DNA of 64,000 bases from the NCBI RefSeq assembly GCF_025717065.2, contig NZ_JAOVZO020000001.1, forward strand, positions 1 to 64,000, in the 5' to 3' direction. Position 1 is the first letter of the stretch, and each line of letters starts with the position of its first letter. This document shows, one piece after another, positions 1-8,561 of this stretch. A model generated the notes under the pieces. The model was not told the origin of the DNA and ran no database searches. It worked only from the letters and a program-made list of their open reading frames with translations. Position numbers and translations under genes: made by a program. The DNA is from Tahibacter soli (GTDB taxonomy: Bacteria; Pseudomonadota; Gammaproteobacteria; Xanthomonadales; Rhodanobacteraceae).

Positions 1-61
1 AGCTTGCGCTGGGATGACGAGCAACGGAGACGAGCAAAGAACGAGGAACCGCAGCGGACCG

Positions 62-1201
62 CTAGTTGCCCTGCCCGCCAATCCACGTTGCACGAATCGT
101 CAATTCGTCATCGAGCGCGACGAAATCGGCCGCGTAGCCGGCCGCGATGCGCCCGTGGCTGGCGCCAAGACCCAGGAATTGCGCGGGATACGTCGACGCC
201 ATGCGCGCGGCTTCCGCGAGCGGCAGCCCGACGTGCCGCACCGTGTTGCGGACCGCCGCGAGCATGTCGAGCGCCGAACCGGCAAGTACGCCGTCGGGAT
301 TGAGCAGCGCGCCGTCGACGAGCTCGACGCGGCGGCCGTCGAGTTCGAACCAGGGCCGGTCCGAGCCGACCGGCGGCATCGCATCGGTGACGAGAAACAT
401 CCGGCCGCGCGGTTTCGCCGCGATCGCGATGCGCAGCGTCGCCCAGTGCACATGGTGACCGTCGACGATCAGGCCGCACCAGCTGTCGGCGTGATCGAGC
501 GCCGCGCCGACGACGCCGGGCTCGCGGCTCGTCAGCGGCGTCATCGCGTTGAAAAGATGCGTCACGCCGCGCACGCCGGCGTCGAGCGCGCGCCGCGCGG
601 TTGCGTAGTCGGCGGCGGTGTGGCCGGCCGCGACGATCACGCCGCGCGCGATCAACGACGCGAGCTCTGCATCGCCCACGCGTTCGGGCGCGAGCGTCAC
701 GAGCGTCACGCCGCGCCGGCCCGAGGCGACCAGCGCCACGTCCTCGTCATCGGGACGCAGAAACTTCGTCGCGTCGTGCGTGCCCTTGCGCTCCGGCGCG
801 AGATAGGGGCCTTCCAGATGCACGCCGAGCACGCCCGGCACGCCGGCGTCGATCGCGGCGTCGGTCGCGTCGATGGCCGCGCGCATCACGTCGCGGTCGT
901 CCGAGATCAGCGTCGGCAGAAAACCCGTGGTGCCGTAGCGCCGATGCGCCGCGCCGATCGCGCGGATGCCTTCGACGGTCGGCTCGTCGTTGAACAGCAC
1001 GCCGCCGCCGCCGTTGACCTGGCAGTCGATGAAACCCGGCACGAGATACGCGCCTTCAAGATCGACGACGCTCGCCGCGGCCGCGCGCGGATCGTCGCGC
1101 GATACGACGGCGGCGATGCGCGCGCCGTCGACGAGTACGGCGAGCCCGGTCGCGAAGCCGTCGTCGGTCAGCACGCGGGCGTTGAGCAGCGCCTGTGTCA
1201 T
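62..1201 (-). CDS. nagA: N-acetylglucosamine-6-phosphate deacetylase
   Basis: The 379-residue product removes the acetyl group from GlcNAc-6-phosphate, giving glucosamine-6-phosphate and acetate in the cytoplasm. Visible family motifs are PGFIDCQVNGGGG near residues 55-66 (NagA form of the metal-binding strand), GVHLEGPY with the metal-binding Glu near residue 130, AAGHTAADY, THLFNAM and the catalytic-Asp motif LVTDAMPP. Length fits the family. The start ATG overlaps the stop of the upstream deaminase gene by one base (TGATG), so the two are probably translationally coupled. A much longer open frame extends upstream, but it lies antisense-free inside the deaminase gene and is spurious. Confidence 0.95.
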   Translation of the reverse strand: MTQALLNARVLTDDGFATGLAVLVDGARIAAVVSRDDPRAAAASVVDLEGAYLVPGFIDCQVNGGGGVLFNDEPTVEGIRAIGAAHRRYGTTGFLPTLISDDRDVMRAAIDATDAAIDAGVPGVLGVHLEGPYLAPERKGTHDATKFLRPDDEDVALVASGRRGVTLVTLAPERVGDAELASLIARGVIVAAGHTAADYATARRALDAGVRGVTHLFNAMTPLTSREPGVVGAALDHADSWCGLIVDGHHVHWATLRIAIAAKPRGRMFLVTDAMPPVGSDRPWFELDGRRVELVDGALLNPDGVLAGSALDMLAAVRNTVRHVGLPLAEAARMASTYPAQFLGLGASHGRIAAGYAADFVALDDELTIRATWIGGQGN

Positions 1202-2247
1202 CAGACGGTTTCCGTCACTTTGTTCAGATGCGGCGGCACGTCGGGATTGTGCCCGCGCCGCACTGCGAGCGCATTCACGGCGCGATAGAACTGGCGCACC
1301 GCGACGAGCGGCGCGCAGACCGGGTGCATGGGCGCGCCGAGCGGCAGGTTCGCGCCGACCGGATCGCCGGGCGCCGCGACCCACACGTGCGCGCCGCGCT
1401 TGCGGAATTCGTCGGCCACCGCGAGCGTGCCGGCGAGCGTGCCGTCGTCCTGGCCGAACGCGAGCACCGGAAAATCCGGGCCGACGAGTGCCATCGGACC
1501 GTGCTTCACCTCGGCCGAGCTGAAGCCTTCGGCGTGCAGGCCGCTCGTTTCCTTGAACTTGAGCGCGGCCTCCTGCGCGGCGCCCAGGCCCAGGCCGCGG
1601 CCGAGTACGAACAAGTTGCGCGCGTTCGCGAGACCGTCGACGAGCGACGCCCAGTCGTGGCGCCACGCGGCGCGCATCGCGTCGGGTACGCCCGCGAGCG
1701 CCGCGCGCAGCGTCGCGTCGCCTTTCCACTCTGCCGCAATGTGCACGATGGCCGACAGCGAACACAGATAGCTCTTCGTCGCGGCCACCGACAGCTCGGG
1801 GCCGGCATGCAGCGCGATCACGTCGTGCGCGGCCGCCGCGAGCGGCGAGTCGGCGACGTTGACGAGCGCGACGACGTGCGCGCCGGCGTCGCGCGCGCGT
1901 TCGGCGTTGCGCACGAGATCGGGGCTCTTGCCCGATTGCGAGATCGCGACGAACAGCGCGCCTTCCAGGCGCAGCGGCGAGGCGTAGACCGAACTGACCG
2001 ACGGCGACGCCGACGCGGTGGGGAAGCCCAGTTCGGTCTCGAACACGTATTTGGCGAACGTCGCGGCGTGATCGGAACTGCCGCGCGCGCAGGTCACGAC
2101 GAAGCGCGGCGGCGTCTCGCGCAGGCGGCGCGCGAGCGCGCCGACGGCTTGCGCGTTCGCCGCGAGCTGCGCGGCGATGCGGTCGGCGGCCTCTTCGGCT
2201 TCGCGGTACATGTGCGTGGATTGCGGATCGAGGGTCATGAGAGACAT
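1201..2247 (-). CDS. nagB-II: Glucosamine-6-phosphate deaminase, NagB-II (double SIS domain) type
   Basis: The 348-residue protein has two SIS phosphosugar-binding domains and lacks the glutaminase domain of GlmS. Motifs include TCARGSSDHAA near residue 50, AISQSGKSPD near 100, and ALKFKETSGLHAEGFSSAE, the GlmS-like isomerase active region. It is expected to convert glucosamine-6-phosphate to fructose-6-phosphate plus ammonia, as NagB-II does in Shewanella and Xanthomonas; the operon with nagA and a GntR regulator supports catabolism rather than synthesis. An alternative start ATG lies 9 bases downstream (2238). It begins 4 bases after the regulator stop. Confidence 0.88.
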   Translation of the reverse strand: MSLMTLDPQSTHMYREAEEAADRIAAQLAANAQAVGALARRLRETPPRFVVTCARGSSDHAATFAKYVFETELGFPTASASPSVSSVYASPLRLEGALFVAISQSGKSPDLVRNAERARDAGAHVVALVNVADSPLAAAAHDVIALHAGPELSVAATKSYLCSLSAIVHIAAEWKGDATLRAALAGVPDAMRAAWRHDWASLVDGLANARNLFVLGRGLGLGAAQEAALKFKETSGLHAEGFSSAEVKHGPMALVGPDFPVLAFGQDDGTLAGTLAVADEFRKRGAHVWVAAPGDPVGANLPLGAPMHPVCAPLVAVRQFYRAVNALAVRRGHNPDVPPHLNKVTETV

Positions 2248-2251
2248 CCGG

Positions 2252-3010
2252 TCAGGTCGCGTCGCCCGTCAGTTCGGCGACGAAGTCGTAGGCGTCGCCG
2301 CGATACCACGAGCATGTGAACTCGACGGCGCGGCCGTCGTCGAGAAAACTGCGGCGTTCGATCAGGAGGCCCGCGGCGCCCGCGGGCACGTTGAGCTGTG
2401 CGGCCTGGTCCGCGTCGAAATTCACCGCGCGCAGGCGCTGCAGCGCGCGTTGCGGACGGCAGCCGTATTTGTCGAGGGTTTCGTACAGCGAACTCGTCAC
2501 GAGCTGCGGATCGGGCAGAAACGACTGCGGCACCGCGGTGCGTTCGATCGCCAGCGGCTGCTCGCCGGCATAGCGCAGGCGAAAGATGCGCGCGACGCGC
2601 GTACCCGGCGACAGCGACAGCGCCATCGCCTCGTCCGGCGTCACCTCGCCGAGGCTGCGCTCGAGAAACACCGAGCGCGGCTTCATGCCGCGCGCGCGCA
2701 GGTCGTCGGAAAAACTCGTCAGACGCGAAAACGACTTGACGATGCGCCCGGCCACGAACGTGCCGGCGCCGTGACGCTGAATCAGCACGCCGTCGTCGAC
2801 GAGCCCGGCGATGGCCTTGCGCACCGTGACGCGCGACAGGTCGAGCAGGGTCGCCAGGTCGCGCTCGCTCGGCAGCGCCGAACCCGGCACGAGATCGCCG
2901 TCGCCGATCGCGCGCTCGATCAGGCGGCGCACGCGCAGCCACGCCAGATCGCGCTCGCCGGCCGTTTCGCGGCCGATGCGGTGCCAGGTTTCGAGGAGGG
3001 CGGTCGACAT
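2252..3010 (-). CDS. nagQ: GntR/HutC-family repressor of GlcNAc genes (NagQ/NagR type)
   Basis: A 252-residue GntR-family regulator: winged helix about residues 25-98 (SERDLATLLDLSRVTVRKA is the recognition region) followed by a UTRA ligand-binding domain to about residue 245 (FSRLTSFSDDLRARG opens it). First gene of the operon with the deaminase and nagA, so it probably senses an amino-sugar phosphate and represses its own operon. A tandem TGGTTAT/TGGTATT element lies 10 bases upstream of the start codon, and a matching one lies before zwf. The family assignment is firm; the name nagQ is inferred from context. Confidence 0.85.
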   Translation of the reverse strand: MSTALLETWHRIGRETAGERDLAWLRVRRLIERAIGDGDLVPGSALPSERDLATLLDLSRVTVRKAIAGLVDDGVLIQRHGAGTFVAGRIVKSFSRLTSFSDDLRARGMKPRSVFLERSLGEVTPDEAMALSLSPGTRVARIFRLRYAGEQPLAIERTAVPQSFLPDPQLVTSSLYETLDKYGCRPQRALQRLRAVNFDADQAAQLNVPAGAAGLLIERRSFLDDGRAVEFTCSWYRGDAYDFVAELTGDAT

Positions 3011-3019
3011 GTCCAGAAC

Positions 3020-3037
3020 AATACCAGTACATAACCA
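3020..3037 (-). promoter_or_regulatory. Candidate NagQ box upstream of the GntR gene
   Basis: Read on the minus strand the site is TGGTTAT-GTAC-TGGTATT, two direct half-sites 11 bases apart. It lies directly before the regulator start, where an autoregulatory operator is expected. The layout agrees, from memory, with NagQ boxes described in Xanthomonas (TGGTATT-N4-TGGTATT). Confidence 0.6.
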
Positions 3038-3112
3038 GTGCCGTAAAGCCGACCGATAGCAACGCTACCGTCTGTCGATAGGTATCGGTGTCAACGACGG
3101 GGTAGCGAGGCG

Positions 3113-3130
3113 TGGTATTTCAGTGGTATG
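3113..3130 (+). promoter_or_regulatory. Candidate NagQ box upstream of zwf
   Basis: The site reads TGGTATT-TCAG-TGGTATG, the same two half-sites and 4-base spacer as the box before the GntR gene, in the opposite orientation facing zwf. It ends 31 bases before the chosen zwf start, so a bound repressor would block the Entner-Doudoroff operon promoter. Confidence 0.6.
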
Positions 3131-3161
3131 TTCGTCGGCAATGCGGCGGCGAGGCGTATCC

Positions 3162-4640
3162 GTGACTACCCAGGCACCACCGGTCGAGGCGTTCGACCTC
3201 GTGATCTTCGGCGGCACCGGCGATCTCGCCGTGCGCAAGCTGCTGCCGGGGCTGTTTCATCGCTATACCGACGGGCAGATCCGGCCCGGCAGCCGCATCA
3301 TCGGCGTGGCGCGCGACGCGCTCGGCGAATCGGAGTACCGCGAACGCGTGCGCGCCGCCGTCGAGAAGGGCGCCGGCGACGAGGCGAAGAATGGCGACGC
3401 CGTCGCGACCTTTCTCGAACTCGTCGACTATGTGGCGCTCGACGCGCGTAAGGACGCCGGCTGGGCGCAGTTCGCGCAGAAGCTCGCGCTGACGCCCGAG
3501 CGGGTCTGCGTGTTTTATCTCGCGACCAGCCCCGAAATCTTCGTCGAGATCTGCGAGCGCCTGCGCGAGCACGGCCTCAACACGGGGCAGGTGCGCGTGG
3601 TCGTGGAAAAGCCGATCGGGCGCGATCTCGCCTCCGCCGCGGCGATCAACGACGCGGTCGGCCGCAGCTTCGGCGAGCACCAGACGTTTCGCATTGACCA
3701 CTACCTCGGCAAGGAAACGGTGCAGAACCTCATCGCGCTGCGCTTCGGCAACGCGCTGTTCGAGCCGTTGTGGAACGCCGAACATATCGACAACGTGCAG
3801 ATCACCGTCGCCGAATCGATCGGCGTGGAGATACGCGGCGCGTTCTACGACGGCGCCGGCGCGCTGCGCGACATGGTGCAGAACCATCTCCTGCAGCTGT
3901 TGTGCATGGTCGCGATGGAGCCGCCCGCATCGCTCGCGCCCGATGCGATCCGCGACGAAAAGCTCAAGGTGCTGCGCGCGTTGAAGCCGATCGACGAATC
4001 GAACGCGGCGCAGCTCTCGGTGCGCGGGCAGTATCGCGCCGGCGCGTCGAACGGCGGTGCGGTACCGGGCTATCTCGAGGAAATCGGCAAGCGCGAATCG
4101 CGCACCGAAACGTTCGTCGCGCTCAAGGCCGAAGTGCGCAACTGGCGCTGGGCCGGCGTGCCGTTCTACCTGCGCACCGGCAAGCGCATGCCCGAGCGCG
4201 TGTCGGAAATCGTCATCACGTTCCGCGCGATCCCGCATTCGATCTTCACCGAGCAGGCCGGGCCGATCTTCGCGAACAAGCTCGTCATCCGCCTGCAGCC
4301 CGACGAGGGCGTCAAGCTCATGGTGATGAACAAGTATCCGGGCCCCGGCGGCCTGCGTCTGCGCGAGGTGGCGCTCGACATGAGCTTCGCCGAGACGTTC
4401 GGCGTGCGCTATCCGGAAGCGTACGAGCGCCTGCTGATGGACGTCGTGCGCGGCAACCCCACGCTGTTCATGCGCCGCGACGAAGTGGAGGCGGCATGGG
4501 CGTGGGCCGATCCGATTCTCAAGGCGTGGGAAGGCATGCAGGACGGACCGAAGCCGTACACCGCGGGCACCTGGGGACCGAGCGCGGCGGTCGCCCTGAT
4601 CGAACGCGACGGACGCAACTGGCATGAAGACGGCTACTGA
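3162..4640 (+). CDS. zwf: Glucose-6-phosphate 1-dehydrogenase
   Basis: The 492-residue enzyme oxidises glucose-6-phosphate to 6-phosphogluconolactone with NADP. The N-terminal Rossmann motif is FGGTGDLAVRKLLPGL, and the substrate-binding/active-site motif RIDHYLGKETVQNL contains the catalytic His. The GTG at 3162 is preferred because GAGG lies 7 bases upstream; an ATG at 3141 is in frame but has no ribosome site. First gene of the zwf-pgl-edd-eda operon; its end overlaps the pgl start by 17 bases. Confidence 0.95.
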   Translation: MTTQAPPVEAFDLVIFGGTGDLAVRKLLPGLFHRYTDGQIRPGSRIIGVARDALGESEYRERVRAAVEKGAGDEAKNGDAVATFLELVDYVALDARKDAGWAQFAQKLALTPERVCVFYLATSPEIFVEICERLREHGLNTGQVRVVVEKPIGRDLASAAAINDAVGRSFGEHQTFRIDHYLGKETVQNLIALRFGNALFEPLWNAEHIDNVQITVAESIGVEIRGAFYDGAGALRDMVQNHLLQLLCMVAMEPPASLAPDAIRDEKLKVLRALKPIDESNAAQLSVRGQYRAGASNGGAVPGYLEEIGKRESRTETFVALKAEVRNWRWAGVPFYLRTGKRMPERVSEIVITFRAIPHSIFTEQAGPIFANKLVIRLQPDEGVKLMVMNKYPGPGGLRLREVALDMSFAETFGVRYPEAYERLLMDVVRGNPTLFMRRDEVEAAWAWADPILKAWEGMQDGPKPYTAGTWGPSAAVALIERDGRNWHEDGY

Positions 4641-5367
4641 CGGCGACTGCGCGCGCGATCTCGCCGCGAACATTCGCGAAGTGCGGCACGGCGGCCGCGA
4701 ACCGCTCGCGCAGGCGCTCGCCGCGGCCGTCGCGGACGATCTGCGCGCCGGCATCGCGCAGCGTGGCGTCGCGTCGCTCGCGGTATCGGGCGGCAGCACG
4801 CCGCGGCTGTTCTTCGATCATCTGGCACAGGAAGATCTCGACTGGTCGCGCGTCGTCGTGACGCTCGTCGACGAGCGCTGGGTGCCCGAAACCGACGCGC
4901 GCTCGAACGCCGCGATGGCGCGCAAGGCGCTGTTGTCGAACGGGTCGGGCCGCGCGCGCTTCGTACCGCTGTACGACGACGCGCCCGATCCCGAAAGTGC
5001 GCTCGACGTCGTCGACGCGCGCCTCGACGACGTGCCGCTGCCGTTCGACGCGGTCGTGCTCGGCATGGGGCTCGACGGCCACACCGCCTCGTTCTTTCCG
5101 CACGGCGACCGTCTGGCCGCGGCGCTCGATCCGCGCGGCGAAGCGCGCGTGATCTCGATGCGCGCCGAAGCCGCGGGCGAGCCGCGCATCACGCTGACGC
5201 TGCCGACCCTGCTTGCGACGCAGGCGCTGTATCTCCACATCGAAGGCGACACGAAGGCGCAAGTGCTGGCGCAGGCGCTGGCCGCCGATGCGACGGCCGA
5301 AGAGTTTCCGATCCGCGCCGTCGTGCGCTACGCCGGAGAGCCCGTGCGGCTCTACTGGTGTCCGTAA
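4624..5367 (+). CDS. pgl: 6-phosphogluconolactonase
   Basis: A 247-residue lactonase of the SOL/DevB family that hydrolyses 6-phosphogluconolactone to 6-phosphogluconate. Typical motifs are AVSGGSTPRLFF, TLVDERWVPETDARSN and VLGMGLDGHTASFFP. The start ATG sits inside the last codons of zwf in another frame, so translation of the two is likely coupled. It supplies the substrate for Edd, encoded next. Confidence 0.93.
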   Translation: MKTATDGDCARDLAANIREVRHGGREPLAQALAAAVADDLRAGIAQRGVASLAVSGGSTPRLFFDHLAQEDLDWSRVVVTLVDERWVPETDARSNAAMARKALLSNGSGRARFVPLYDDAPDPESALDVVDARLDDVPLPFDAVVLGMGLDGHTASFFPHGDRLAAALDPRGEARVISMRAEAAGEPRITLTLPTLLATQALYLHIEGDTKAQVLAQALAADATAEEFPIRAVVRYAGEPVRLYWCP

Positions 5368-5398
5368 CCCCCTTGCGCGCCACCCGCCGGAGAGCGCC

Positions 5399-7222
5399 AT
5401 GCCGCTGAATGCCATTGTAGAAAAAGTCACCAACGACATCGACGCGCGCAGCCGCGACACGCGCGAGCGGTATCTGTCGCGCATCGACGCGGCGCGCATC
5501 GACGGCTCGCGCCGCAATCGCCTGTCGTGCGGCAACCTCGCGCACGGATTCGCCGGCTGCGCGCCCGCCGACAAGGCGCGGCTGCGCGACGGGGTCGCGC
5601 CGAATCTCGGCATCGTCACCGCATACAACGACATGCTCTCGGCGCACCAGCCGTACGAGCGCTTTCCGGCGCTGATGCGCGAACACGCGTACGCGATCGG
5701 CGCGACGGCCGAAGTCGCCGGCGGCGTGCCGGCGATGTGCGACGGCGTGACGCAGGGCCGCATCGGCATGGAACTGTCGCTGTTCTCGCGCGACGTGATC
5801 GCGCTGGCGACCGGCATCGCGCTGTCGCACGACATGTTCGACGCGGCGCTGTACCTCGGCATCTGCGACAAGATCGTGCCGGGCCTGCTCGTCGGCGCGC
5901 TGCGCTTCGGCCATCTGCCGGCGGTGTTCGTGCCCTCGGGTCCGATGCCGAGCGGCGCGTCGAACGACGAGAAGGCGAAGGTGCGCCAGCGCTACGCCGA
6001 GGGCAAGGCCGACCGCGCCGAACTGCTCGACGTCGAGGCGCGCTCGTACCACGCGCCGGGCACGTGCACGTTCTACGGCACGGCCAATTCCAACCAGATG
6101 CTGATGGAGATCATGGGCCTGCAGCTGCCCGGATCGAGCTTCGTGCCGCCGAACAACGAACTGCGCGACGCGCTGACGCGCGCGGCGGTCGAACGCGCGG
6201 CGGCGCTGACGTCGCTCGGCGACGACTATCGGCCGGTCGGCCGCCAGATCGACGCGCGCGCGCTCGTCAACGGCGTGGTCGGCCTGCACGCCACCGGCGG
6301 ATCGACGAATCACCTGCTGCATCTCGTCGCGATCGCGCGGGCCGCGGCGTTCGACCTGCGCCTCGAAGACTTCGACGCGCTCGCGTCGGTCGTGCCGCTG
6401 CTCGCGCGCATCTACCCGAACGGCAGCGCCGACGTGAACCATTTCCACGTCGCGGGCGGCATGGGTTTCCTGATCGCGCAGCTGCTCGACGTGGGCCTGC
6501 TGCACGACATCCCGACCGTCGCCGGCGGCAGCCTCGATGCGTACCGGCAGACGCCGTTTCTGGACAAGGATAAAAAGCTCGGCTGGGGCATCACGACGCC
6601 GGCGACGCTCGATGCGTCCGTGCTGCGGCCGGTCGCCGAACCGTTCCGCGCCGACGGCGGGCTGCGCCTGCTCGAAGGCAACCTCGGCCGCGCGGTGATC
6701 AAGGTGTCGTCGGTACCGGAAGACCGCTACGTGATCGAAGCGCCGGCGCGCGTGTTCGAAGAACAGGAAGACGTCGAGCGCGCGTTCAAGGCCGGCGAGC
6801 TCGATCGCGACGTCGTCGCGGTCGTGCGCCATCAGGGGCCGCGCGCGAACGGCATGCCGGAGCTGCACAAGCTGACGCCGGCGCTCGGCGTGCTGCAGGC
6901 GCGCGGGCATCGCGTCGCGCTCGTGACCGACGGGCGTATGTCCGGCGCGTCCGGCAAGATTCCCGCGGCGATTCATCTCACGCCCGAAGCGTCGACCGGC
7001 GGCCCGATCGGCAAGCTGCGCGACGGCGACGTGATCCGTCTCGACGCGCGCGCCGGCACGCTCGAGGTGAAGGTCGATCCGGCCGAATGGGCCGCGCGCG
7101 TGCCGCACGGCCGCGACCTGTCGTCGCATCACCACGGGCTCGGCCGCGAGATGTTCGCGATCTTCCGCCAGGCGGTCGGTCCGGCCGACCGCGGCGCCAG
7201 CATTTTTGGAGAAATGGAATGA
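5399..7222 (+). CDS. edd: Phosphogluconate dehydratase
   Basis: A 607-residue IlvD/Edd-family [4Fe-4S] dehydratase that converts 6-phosphogluconate to 2-keto-3-deoxy-6-phosphogluconate. Recognised segments include [43 protein letters not shown] (cluster cysteines), [12 protein letters not shown] and [14 protein letters not shown]. The ATG at 5399 has GGAGAG 6 bases upstream; earlier in-frame sequence lies within pgl. The stop overlaps the eda start as ATGA. Confidence 0.95.
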   Translation: MPLNAIVEKVTNDIDARSRDTRERYLSRIDAARIDGSRRNRLSCGNLAHGFAGCAPADKARLRDGVAPNLGIVTAYNDMLSAHQPYERFPALMREHAYAIGATAEVAGGVPAMCDGVTQGRIGMELSLFSRDVIALATGIALSHDMFDAALYLGICDKIVPGLLVGALRFGHLPAVFVPSGPMPSGASNDEKAKVRQRYAEGKADRAELLDVEARSYHAPGTCTFYGTANSNQMLMEIMGLQLPGSSFVPPNNELRDALTRAAVERAAALTSLGDDYRPVGRQIDARALVNGVVGLHATGGSTNHLLHLVAIARAAAFDLRLEDFDALASVVPLLARIYPNGSADVNHFHVAGGMGFLIAQLLDVGLLHDIPTVAGGSLDAYRQTPFLDKDKKLGWGITTPATLDASVLRPVAEPFRADGGLRLLEGNLGRAVIKVSSVPEDRYVIEAPARVFEEQEDVERAFKAGELDRDVVAVVRHQGPRANGMPELHKLTPALGVLQARGHRVALVTDGRMSGASGKIPAAIHLTPEASTGGPIGKLRDGDVIRLDARAGTLEVKVDPAEWAARVPHGRDLSSHHHGLGREMFAIFRQAVGPADRGASIFGEME

Positions 7223-7866
7223 GCGACGCGATCGCGGGCAAGCAGGCATCCGTCGAGCGCGTGCTGCGGCTCGGTCCGGTCGTAGCGGTCGTCGTCGTGC
7301 GCGAGCTGGCGCACGCCGTGCCGCTCGCGCGCGCGCTCGTCGCCGGCGGCGTGAAGGCGGTCGAAGTGACGCTGCGCACGCCGGTCGCGCTCGACGCGAT
7401 CCGCGCGATCGCGGCCGAAGTCGAAGGCGTCGCGCTCGGCGCCGGCACCTTGCTCGCGCCGCGCGATTTCGACGCGGCGCTCGCGGCCGGCGCGACGTTC
7501 GCGGTGTCGCCGGGATCGTCGCCGCTGCTGCTCGACGCGGCCGACGACAGCGCGCTGCCGTATCTGCCGGGCGCGGCGACCGCGACCGAGGCGATGACGC
7601 TCGCCGAGCGCGGCTACCGCTGGCAGAAATTCTTTCCGGCGGTGCCGGCCGGCGGCGTCGAATACCTCAAATCGCTCGCGAGCCCGCTGCCGGGCATCGG
7701 CTTCTGCGCGACGGGCGGCGTCAGCGCGAGCGCGACGCCGGCGTGGCTCGCGCTGCCGAACGTCGTCGCGGTCGGCGGCTCGTGGCTGACGCCGCACGAT
7801 CTCGTCGCCGCCGGCAACTGGCCGGCGATCGCGGCGCTGGCGCGCGAGGCCGCCGCATTGCGCTAA
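7219..7866 (+). CDS. eda: 2-keto-3-deoxy-6-phosphogluconate aldolase
   Basis: The 215-residue class I aldolase splits KDPG to pyruvate and glyceraldehyde-3-phosphate, finishing the Entner-Doudoroff route. Motifs: AVEVTLRTP (catalytic Glu), ALGAGTLL, and YRWQKFFPA with the Schiff-base Lys. TTTGGAG lies upstream of the ATG, which overlaps the edd stop (ATGA). Its own stop overlaps the stop of the convergent brnA by 4 bases. Confidence 0.94.
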   Translation: MSDAIAGKQASVERVLRLGPVVAVVVVRELAHAVPLARALVAGGVKAVEVTLRTPVALDAIRAIAAEVEGVALGAGTLLAPRDFDAALAAGATFAVSPGSSPLLLDAADDSALPYLPGAATATEAMTLAERGYRWQKFFPAVPAGGVEYLKSLASPLPGIGFCATGGVSASATPAWLALPNVVAVGGSWLTPHDLVAAGNWPAIAALAREAAALR

Positions 7867-8135
7867 ACCGCCTGCAGTTCCTCGCGCAACACCTGGCGCA
7901 GCCGCTCTTCGGTCAGCGGCACCTCGTGCGGCTTGAGGTACTCGCGCAGCGCACGGTTGATCTCGGTCTGGTAGCCGGTACCCGCGGCGGCCGCGCGTCG
8001 GCGGTATTCCTCGATCACGTCGCTGTCGAGCATGATCGTGATGCGGGTTTTCGGCCCGGCCTGTTCGCGCAGCTTGGTCAGATGCGGAACGTTCTTGGCG
8101 CGTTTGGCTTTGGAAAAGTCGTTGTCAGTTTTCAT
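7863..8135 (-). CDS. brnA: BrnA-family antitoxin
   Basis: A 90-residue protein starting MKTDNDFSKAKRAKN, with the BrnA-type segment ITIMLDSDVIEEYRRRA and GYQTEINRALREYL, a ribbon-helix-helix DNA-binding fold. It should neutralise BrnT and repress the pair. The start overlaps the end of brnT by 11 bases, so toxin is first, as usual for BrnTA. The stop TAG overlaps the eda stop of the convergent operon. Confidence 0.85.
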   Translation of the reverse strand: MKTDNDFSKAKRAKNVPHLTKLREQAGPKTRITIMLDSDVIEEYRRRAAAAGTGYQTEINRALREYLKPHEVPLTEERLRQVLREELQAV

Positions 8136-8388
8136 AGGCCCCGGTCTCATTCTTCGTTGCCTTGCGGGCGGAGATCAGTCGTACGGTTTCCTCGCGTAGC
8201 GTGTAAACCACGACCAACAATCGCCCTCGGGCGCTCATGCCGAGCACGATCCAGCGGTGCTCGCCCTCACAGTCGTCCTCCATCGCCAGCGCGTTTTCGT
8301 CGAGCAACGAGGATGCTGCCTCCTCGAAACTGACGCCGTGCTTGTGTTCGTTCGCGGCGGCTTTGAAAGGGACGAATGCGATCTGCAT
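8125..8388 (-). CDS. brnT: BrnT-family ribonuclease toxin
   Basis: An 87-residue RelE-fold toxin. Family signatures are NEHKHGVSFEEAASSLLD, HRWIVLGMSARGRLLVVVYT and RLISARKATKNE. BrnT cleaves RNA and is held by BrnA. The methionine at 8388 (MQIAFVPFKAAANE) matches family N-termini; an upstream ATG at 8403 is less likely because it lies within an operator-like palindrome. Confidence 0.85.
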   Translation of the reverse strand: MQIAFVPFKAAANEHKHGVSFEEAASSLLDENALAMEDDCEGEHRWIVLGMSARGRLLVVVYTLREETVRLISARKATKNETGAYEN

Positions 8389-8400
8389 GAGCAAACTATG

Positions 8401-8413
8401 CATATAAAATATG
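8401..8413. promoter_or_regulatory. AT-rich palindrome before brnTA
   Basis: CATAT-AAA-ATATG, a perfect 5-base inverted repeat in an AT-rich patch (8396-8416) 13 bases before the brnT start. It is a candidate BrnA/BrnTA autoregulatory operator or part of the promoter. Confidence 0.4.
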
Positions 8414-8561
8414 TATTGCGCAAGCGGCCACCAACGGTTCGTTCAGCCACCGTCTTGCAACGCGCGTCATGGAAACGCGCGCCGCGAACGGTCGAGAATC
8501 GGCGGATGTTCGCGGCGTCGCCGATGCTGCGGTTCGTACAAATCCGGAAGGGAACTCTGCC

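Noticed and set aside
14-1765. Long open frames antisense to nagA and the deaminase gene
   Set aside because: High-GC shadow frames rich in Arg and Ala; the opposite strand has clear enzyme motifs.
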